A stretch of 64,000 bases of DNA, from positions 1,106,732 through 1,170,731 of the forward strand of contig CAJNDS010002268.1 in NCBI GenBank assembly GCA_905221605.1. Direction: 5' to 3'. This DNA comes from Symbiodinium natans (taxonomy: Eukaryota; Sar; Dinophyceae; Suessiales; Symbiodiniaceae). The notes under the pieces are model-generated. The model ran no database searches and was not told the origin of the DNA. It worked only from the letters and a program-made list of their open reading frames with translations. This document shows positions 58,519-64,000 of the stretch, piece by piece (position 1 is the stretch's first letter; every line of letters begins with the position of its first letter). Made by a program: the position numbers and the translations under genes.

Positions 58519-58654
58519 CTCACGCCCAACGCCCGTGGGTACTTTGGGGGTTTAGGGTTTAGGGTTTAGGGTTTAGGGTTTAGGGTTTAGGGTTTAGGGT
58601 TTAGGGTTCAGGGTTTGGGGGTTGGGGTTGGGGGTTTAGGGGTTTGGGGATTGG

Positions 58655-58752
58655 GCTTTGGGCTTTGGGCTTTGGGCTTTGGGCTTTGGGCTTTGGGCTT
58701 TGGGCTTTGGGCTTTGGGCTTTGGGCTTTGGGCTTTGGGCTTTGGGCTTTGG
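58655..58752. repeat. GGGCTTT variant heptamer array
   Basis: About fourteen perfect GGGCTTT units. Confidence 0.95.
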
Positions 58753-58904
58753 GGTCTGGGGTGTGGGGTCTGGGGTCTGGAGTTTGGGGTTTGGGGTTTG
58801 GGGTTTGGGGTTGGGGTTCAGTGGGTTTGAGGTTGGGGTCTGGGTTTGGGGTCTGGGGTCTGGGGCTGGGGTTGGGGTCGGGTCTGGGGTTTGGGGTGGG
58901 GTTG

Positions 58905-59179
<275 letters not shown>

Positions 59180-59186
59180 GATCTCA

Positions 59187-59265
59187 AGTGTCATCTGCGT
59201 TTGCAGAGACACCTGGACAACGATTTTGCTGCTCATATAAACGGCACACAAGGCCCAAAAGCGAA
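59187..59265 (-). CDS. Exon candidate beside poly-G tract
   Basis: It reads VCRLYEQQNRCPGVSANADD on the minus strand. A plus-strand reading (HLDNDFAAHINGTQG) with acceptor GTTTGCAG is also possible, so the strand is uncertain. Confidence 0.4.
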
Positions 59266-59474
59266 GGGTATATAGACGATTTCCCTACACCCTACATCCT
59301 GGCAATGCAAGGTCCAGACCGGGGCTGCAGGATGGGCTTGGGGCTTAGGGTTCACGAAAACACAAATTGATCCCAGATAGCAATCCTAAACAAACCCTAA
59401 GCCCTGAACCCTAAAACCCTGAGCCCCAAGCCCTAAACCCTAAACCCCAAACCCTAAACCCTAAACCCTAAGCC

Positions 59475-59560
59475 CTTTTAAAAGGCGAGTGGTACGAACT
59501 GGGAGTCGAACGCGTGAGGCAGAAGAAGGCGTGGACGGTCTCCTCTGCCTCTGCGGGCAG
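59475..59560 (-). CDS. Exon candidate
   Basis: The frame reads AEAEETVHAFFCLTRSTPSS after a CGCAGAG acceptor. The donor is unresolved at the junction with CCCTAAA units. Confidence 0.55.
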
Positions 59561-59956
59561 CTACTTGCGCAGGCACTCAGGTCTTGGTAGCCCAGTAACC
59601 ATAATATAAACCCTAACCCTAAACCCTAAACCCTAAACCCTAAACCCTGAACCCTAAACCCTAAACCCTAAACCCTAAACCCTAAACCCTAAACCCTAAC
59701 CCTAAACCCGAAACCCTAGACCCTTTTTTGGTGTTAGTTACCCATAACCCAAAAAAGGGCAAAAGGGAACCGGTGAGCTACCAAGATGGCGAGTTCCCAA
59801 AGTTGGGGTTCAGGATATATGGTTTTGGGTTTGGGGTTTAGGGTTCGGGGTTTAGGGATTGGGGTTTAGGGCTTGGGGTTTAGGGCTTTAGGGTTTGGGG
59901 TTTAGGGCTTAGGGTTTAGGGTTTTTTGGGGTTTAGGGTTTGGGGCTGAGGCACAC

Positions 59957-60062
59957 TTGGAGAGTCGATGCGAGCCATGTCAGAGAAACAGCTGGTGTTT
60001 TGTTCAGCACAGGTGGGTAGTCTGGTGATGACGGGCAGGAAGCAGTGCACCAGTCCCAGCAG
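59957..60062 (-). CDS. Exon candidate, 106 nt
   Basis: Between acceptor AATCTCTCAG and donor CCAA|GTGTGC, it reads LLGLVHCFLPVITRLPTCAE and TSCFSDMARIDSP. The borders are canonical and the composition natural. Confidence 0.65.
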
Positions 60063-60171
60063 CTGAGAGATTTAGGGTTTGGGGCTTTAGGGTTTAGGGT
60101 TTGGGGCTTTAGGGTTTAGGCTTTAGGGTCTAGGGTTTAGGAATTCGGGTTTCGGGTTTAGGGTATTAGGG

Positions 60172-60385
60172 ATGATGTCAGCAAGGTCTGGGGCTGTTTC
60201 CGGTTTCGGGCTTCAGGGGGTGCCGCAGAAAGTGGCTGTAATTTGGAGCAGCCCTCACAGCCCTAAATTCCAAGCCCTGAAGCCTGGCAGACACGCTTTA
60301 CCGAGCAAAAAGCGCATGCTTTCTGGAGTCAGTTCGGTTCCACTGGAACACAGCACTGACAGACCCGAAACCGAAGCCATGAACC
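60172..60385 (-). CDS. Probable exons, borders provisional
   Basis: One piece reads VFQWNRTDSRKHALFAR with donor CGG|GTAAAG, preceded by CTGTCAG. A second, after acceptor ATTACAG, reads PLSAAPPEARNRKQPQTLL. They are separated by a short AT-richer interval. Confidence 0.45.
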
Positions 60386-60514
60386 GCCCGACCCTAAACT
60401 CTAAACCCAAGACCCCAAACCCTAAACCCTAAACCCCAAACCCTAAACCCCAAACCCTAAACCCCAAACCCCAAACCCTAAACCCCAAACTCCAAACCCT
60501 AAAACCTCAACCTG

Positions 60515-60615
60515 ACTGAGAGCAGGTCGGAGAGGTCTTGTCCGGGTCGTCACTCTTGCCAGCGTCGTCGCCCTTGCCTGCGCAGGGTTGGACTGCGAAG
60601 CCACCGTCTTCAATA
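60515..60615 (-). CDS. Exon candidate, acidic
   Basis: The frame reads EDGGFAVQPCAGKGDDAGKS and then SDDPDKTSPTCSQ, ending near CAG|GTTGAG. It is an acidic, probably disordered segment. Confidence 0.55.
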
Positions 60616-60947
60616 GGGTTTAGGGTTTAGGGTTTAGGGCTTAGGGCTTAGGGTTTAGGGTTTAGGGTTTAGGGTTTAGGGTTTAGGGTTTCGGGTTTAG
60701 GGTTTAGGGTTTAGGGTATAGGGTTTAGGGTTTAGGGTACCCCCCCCCCAAAAAAAAAAAACTAACAAAAATCCTCTTTGTGAAGGCCACGAACATGTAT
60801 GTACATATATACGCAGATTGAACGAAGGTGGTGGTTGCGGGTCCTCCTTCCTAGAGGGCCCAATAACCCTGAGTCTAGAAATACCATCCTCGTTCAAAAC
60901 CGTGGCTAAACCCTAAACCCTAAACCCTAAACCCTAAACCCTAAACT

Positions 60948-61063
60948 CTTCATGTTTGAAGTTCCTTCAGAGCAACCCAGAAGGCGGGAGTTCAAATCGG
61001 ACGTCCGCCTTGCGGCTTGGGGCTCGTCGGTGAGCTGGCAGGCGACGATCCTGCCCCGGTTGG
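60948..61063 (-). CDS. Exon candidate
   Basis: The frame reads RIVACQLTDEPQAARRTSDL and then LLGCSEGTSNMK. It is open throughout, with arrays on both sides in the inverted arrangement. Confidence 0.6.
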
Positions 61064-61384
61064 GGTTTAGGGTTTAGGGTTTGGGGTTTGGGGTTTGGGG
61101 TTTAGGGTTTGGAGTTTAGGGTTCGGGTTTCAGGGTTCAGGGTTCAGGGTTCAGGGTTTAGGGTTGGGTTTTTGGGCTTTGGGATCAGGGTGTCTTAGGG
61201 TAGTTCCATGAAACCCAGGGGCCCATACTTCAGAACCTTGACGGCAAGGGACCATATTCAGGGACCATGTCACTTCCCTCCGTGTTTAGGGTTTAGGGTT
61301 TAGGGTCTAGGGTTTAGGGTTTCGGGTTTAGGGTTTAGGGTTTACGGTTTAGGGTTCAGGGCTTGAGGATATAGAGTTTGGGAT

Positions 61385-61482
61385 TTGTGGCGTTTGGACT
61401 CTGCGGTGTGATAGATGCCGTCGGCTGGGGAACTACTCAGCGTGCTCCCAGTGCAGCTTCCGCACAAATCTTGTCGCCGATA
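61385..61482 (-). CDS. Exon candidate
   Basis: After acceptor AATAAAGAAG it reads YRRQDLCGSCTGSTLSSSPA and DGIYHTAESKRHK. The donor is unresolved. Confidence 0.55.
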
Positions 61483-61536
61483 CTTCTTTATTACGGGATG
61501 AAGCTTTTGTTTAGGGATAACTAATAATAATGATCA

Positions 61537-61537
61537 C

Positions 61538-61580
<43 letters not shown>
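61537..61580. repeat. AAT microsatellite
   Basis: Fourteen AAT units in a row. Confidence 0.95.
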
Positions 61581-61581
<1 letters not shown>

Positions 61582-61694
61582 TGCAGAAACGGGGGGCTTG
61601 GGGGCTTGGGGTTTAGGGTTCGGTGTGGGCCCAAAACCCCGTAACAAAGAAAGAAAGAACAAACTAGGATAAGGGTCCTTACAGCGTAGTACAG

Positions 61695-61790
61695 GGCCTG
61701 AATAACTAGAACAAGGATTTGGGGGTTTTTGTAGTATATCTATCAAGGGACCATAAGGGAATACGATCAGTAAGTATTCTGACCCCTATC
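61695..61790. mobile_element. Fold-back family 8, uninterrupted copy
   Basis: It aligns across the LINE insertion point: GCCTGAATAACTAGAACAAG here versus GCCTTAATAATTAGAACAGG left of the LINE, and ATTCTGACCCCTAT versus ATTCCGACCCCTAT on its right. Confidence 0.65.
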
Positions 61791-61975
61791 TTCCCTAAAC
61801 CCTAAACCCTAAACCCTAAACCCTAAACCCTAAAGTAAGGTGCATTCCTCACTCAGGAAATCTTGGGGCTCTCTGGTCCTGGCTGCTCTGATCCAGGCCG
61901 CCGCCTGCAATTTCCGGCCGCAGAAGGGTTTAGGGTTTAGGGTTTGGGGTTTGGGGCTTAGGGTTTAGAGCTACT

Positions 61976-62089
61976 ACTTGGAGGGTCATGGGTAGATATT
62001 AGTGGAGTTACAAGTATGGTAGCTCTTCTTATAACCCTATTTCGAGGGCGTGTCCCCCTTACTTATAACTACCCATAAACCTCCAAGTA
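61976..62089. mobile_element. Fold-back family 1 abutting an exon
   Basis: ACTTGGAGGGTCATGGGTAG and CTACCCATAAACCTCCAAGT are inverted. Its high end provides the donor GGAG|GTTTATGG for the exon at 62,081-62,159. Confidence 0.85.
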
Positions 62090-62159
62090 CAGCTGCAGCT
62101 GCCCACCCACAAAGACTCACAGCACAGGACACACCCAGACATCCCAATGCCACCCAATT
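62081..62159 (-). CDS. Exon with hydrophobic segment, donor in element
   Basis: After acceptor GAGCCCTAG it reads WVALGCLGVSCAVSLCGWAA, likely a membrane helix, and ends GGAG|GTTTAT at the family-1 terminus. It has 26 codons plus one base. Confidence 0.65.
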
Positions 62160-62214
62160 CTAGGGCTCCTCCCCTAAACCCTAAACCCTAAACTCTAAAC
62201 CCCTAAAACCTAAA

Positions 62215-62330
62215 ACCTAAACCCTAAACCCTAAACCCCTAAACCCCTAAACCCCTAAACCCCTAAACCCCTAAACCCCTAAACCCCTAAACCCCTAAAC
62301 CCCTAAACCCCTAAACTCTAAACCCTAAAC
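62215..62330. repeat. CCCCTAAA octamer array
   Basis: About twelve AACCCCTA octamers. Confidence 0.95.
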
Positions 62331-62383
62331 CCACCAACCGTAACCAACCAGGGATCCTTACTATGAAGTCTGGTATCTTCCCT

Positions 62384-62532
62384 ACTTGGAGGTTCATGGT
62401 ACTTATTAACCAATTACAACTTTACTCATAACTGTACTTATAACTTATAACCATATTTGGGCACTTAAGGGGCTTGTAAGTGGGGTAGAAGTCCACTTAG
62501 AATTGGTTAATAAGTACCATGAACCTCCAAGT
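62384..62532. mobile_element. Fold-back family 1 (long subtype), abutting an exon
   Basis: ACTTGGAGGTTCATGGTACTTA and TAAGTACCATGAACCTCCAAGT are perfectly inverted. Its high end gives the donor of the exon at 62,525-62,609. Confidence 0.9.
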
Positions 62533-62609
62533 AAGTAAGCTGCTCACGCCGGGCGCACCGAGATGTCTTGGGAACCAGATGACTGTTCAGTGTCTCCCAG
62601 CCAGCATAC
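62525..62609 (-). CDS. Exon whose donor lies in a fold-back terminus
   Basis: Between acceptor AAGCGGCAG and donor TTGGAG|GTTCATGG, it reads YAGWETLNSHLVPKTSRCAR and then REQLTYLE. The last eight exon bases belong to the element terminus. Confidence 0.7.
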
Positions 62610-62792
62610 CTGCCGCTTGACATAGGATTTGGGGTGTAGGGTTTAGGGTTTAGGGTTTCGGGTTTGGGGTTTGGGGTTTGGGGTTTAGGGTTTGGGGTTT
62701 GGGGTTTGGGGTTTAGGGTTTGGGGTTTAGTAGGGCTTAGGAAGACATTTTGGGGTGTTTATACTACAGTTCTACCAGGGACTGTCAGGGGA

Positions 62793-62885
62793 TAACATTG
62801 GCAATCGTTTCAGCCATGAAGTGTCTTGCAAGATCTGCGAAGGCATCTGCCATGCTCATGTGGATGACTCCAGACATAGTTACAT
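62793..62885 (-). CDS. Exon candidate, possible gene end or start
   Basis: The frame MSGVIHMSMADAFADLARHF continues to MAETIANVIP and a TGA. It could be a last exon, or an internal one with a donor at AAT|GTTATC. It is lower in GC than neighbouring exons. Confidence 0.55.
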
Positions 62886-63065
62886 GTTGCTACAGTCATC
62901 ACTGATTCGATAATTAAGGTATTCAGGGTACACTCCATAATCCCCTAAGAGGGAAATATCGGGGGATGGAAGGTACCTAAATCCCAGAAACAGCAACTCT
63001 CTTTCACCCTACACCCTACACCCCACACCCTAAGCCCAAAAAAGCCCTCGCAGCCTTGCCCTCAC

Positions 63066-63098
63066 CGACTTCCGCGGCATGTCGAAAGGCGCCCCGAC
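63066..63098 (-). CDS. Small exon candidate, 11 codons
   Basis: Between acceptor TACCTGCGAG and donor TCG|GTGAGG, it reads VGAPFDMPRKS. A plus-strand reading with donor CAG|GTAACC is also possible. Confidence 0.45.
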
Positions 63099-63224
63099 CT
63101 CGCAGGTAACCCCGGCGGTTTTTTAGGGTTTAGGGTTTAGGGCGTAGGGTTTAGGGTTTAGGGTTTAGGTTTTAGGGTTTAGGGTTTAGGGGTTAGGGGT
63201 TTAGGGCTTAGGGTTTAGGGTTCA

Positions 63225-63507
63225 GGCTTTAGGCTTTCGGCTTTAGCTTTAGGCTTTAGGCTTTAGGCTTTAGGCTTTAGGCTTTAGGCTTTAGGCTTTA
63301 GGCTTTAGGCTTTAGGCTTTAGGCTTTAGGCTTTAGGCTTTAGGCTTTAGGCTTTAGGCTTTAGGCTTTAGGCTTTAGGCGTTAGGCTTTAGGCTTTAGG
63401 CTTTAGGCTTTAGGCTTTAGGCTTTAGGCTTTAGGCTTTAGGCTTTAGGCTTTAGGCTTTAGGCTTTAGGCTTTAGGCTTTAGGCTTTAGGCTTTAGGCT
63501 TTAGGCT
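63225..63507. repeat. GGCTTTA variant heptamer array
   Basis: About 38 nearly perfect GGCTTTA units, the longest single-variant block in the window, bounded by TTTAGGG units on both sides. Confidence 0.95.
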
Positions 63508-63773
63508 TTAGGGTTTAGGGTTCAGGGTTCAGGGTTCAGGATTCAGGGTTTAGGGTTTAGGGTTTAGGGTTTGGGGTTTAGCGTTCAGGGCTTAGGTTTT
63601 AGGTTCTAGGACTCTAATACCCCTTCATCAAGGAATCTACATTAAACTGTGTAGGGACTCTTATTAACGGACTCAAGCATAAGGTATATCCCATGGACAA
63701 AGGTATAGATATACCTCTAACCAGATAGAGGCCCTCATTGTGACTTAAGGCATCTTCCAGAATTGAGAGGGAT

Positions 63774-63880
63774 ACTTGGGGAGGTTCATGAGTACTTCTA
63801 ACCACAGTTAGAAGTCGGGGACTTAGGGGGCTCATAAGTACAGCTATGATTAGGGATACAAGTACCCTCAACCTCCAAGT
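63774..63880. mobile_element. Fold-back family 1 abutting an exon
   Basis: ACTTGGGGAGGTTCATGAGTA and ACAAGTACCCTCAACCTCCAAGT are inverted arms. The next exon ends TTGGAG|GTTGAGGG at its high end. Confidence 0.8.
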
Positions 63881-63935
63881 AGTGGGCTCTTCGGGTACGC
63901 ACGCAGAGGCACAGGCGCAAAAATCGACCCGGGGA
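63873..63935 (-). CDS. Exon whose donor lies in a fold-back terminus
   Basis: After acceptor GTACTGGAG, 63 nt are open in two frames (GRFLRLCLCVRTRRAHYLE or PGSIFAPVPLRAYPKSPLLG), up to GGAG|GTTGAG. The gene continues beyond the window edge. Confidence 0.5.
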
Positions 63936-64000
63936 CTCCAGTACCCACTTTGGGTTAAGGGACATTCCTTGAAAATGAACAGGGTTCCTGGTTACATTTT

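Overview
The window looks like nuclear DNA of a dinoflagellate, most plausibly Symbiodiniaceae or a relative. This is inferred from abundant plant-type telomeric heptamers (TTTAGGG/CCCTAAA) scattered internally, very small GC-rich exons in long repeat-filled introns, some GC (and possibly GA) splice donors beside GT, exons nearly all on one strand, and an 11.7-kb LINE with a dinoflagellate-like ORF1/ORF2 layout. I see no prokaryotic gene organisation, rRNA, tRNA or CRISPR.

Almost all coding signal is on the minus strand, so genes run from high to low coordinates. (1) About 64.0-50.7 kb: a dense series of short exons of one or more unidentified genes. (2) 49,807 downward: a gene start with a 786-bp first exon that encodes a targeting-like N-terminus and helical repeats, continued by well-bounded exons to about 46 kb. 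(3) About 45.8-23 kb: more minus-strand exons, often 50-130 nt with readable AG and GT borders; gene boundaries are not resolved. (4) 22.1-5.0 kb: a SPIN90/NCKIPSD/Ldb17-like (DUF2013) C-terminal coding region. Four exons join in one phase and a last exon ends in TAG at 4,965. (5) The last intron of that gene holds a LINE (5,103-16,780) in the same orientation, flanked by a 19-bp target-site duplication. (6) 4.5-0.7 kb: three further minus-strand exon candidates.

Intron architecture is the most striking feature. Read in the sense (minus) direction, many introns start next to a (TTTAGGG)n array and end next to a (CCCTAAA)n array, so each exon is an island between inverted telomere-like repeats. 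Several donors are the repeat itself (exon|GTTTAGGG), and the acceptor-side repeat contains CTAAAC, which resembles a branch site. Between the arrays lie at least eight families of short fold-back elements of about 70-150 bp. Copies of several families begin or end exactly at exon borders, and intron 1 of the 49.8-kb gene is essentially one such element. They look like introner elements, meaning mobile elements that create introns.

The LINE reads as one frame of about 3,840 codons interrupted by a single TGA. The upstream part carries membrane segments, an OTU-type protease motif, a CX5R phosphatase-like loop, internal repeats and a coiled coil. The downstream part carries an APE-type endonuclease, a reverse transcriptase and a C-terminal zinc-finger-like motif, and has no ATG before its first endonuclease motif.

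Limits: exons of 50-100 nt were read by eye, and some GC-rich islands are open on both strands. Frames and exact borders of entries below 0.5 confidence are provisional. Family names rest on motif recognition, not on searches.
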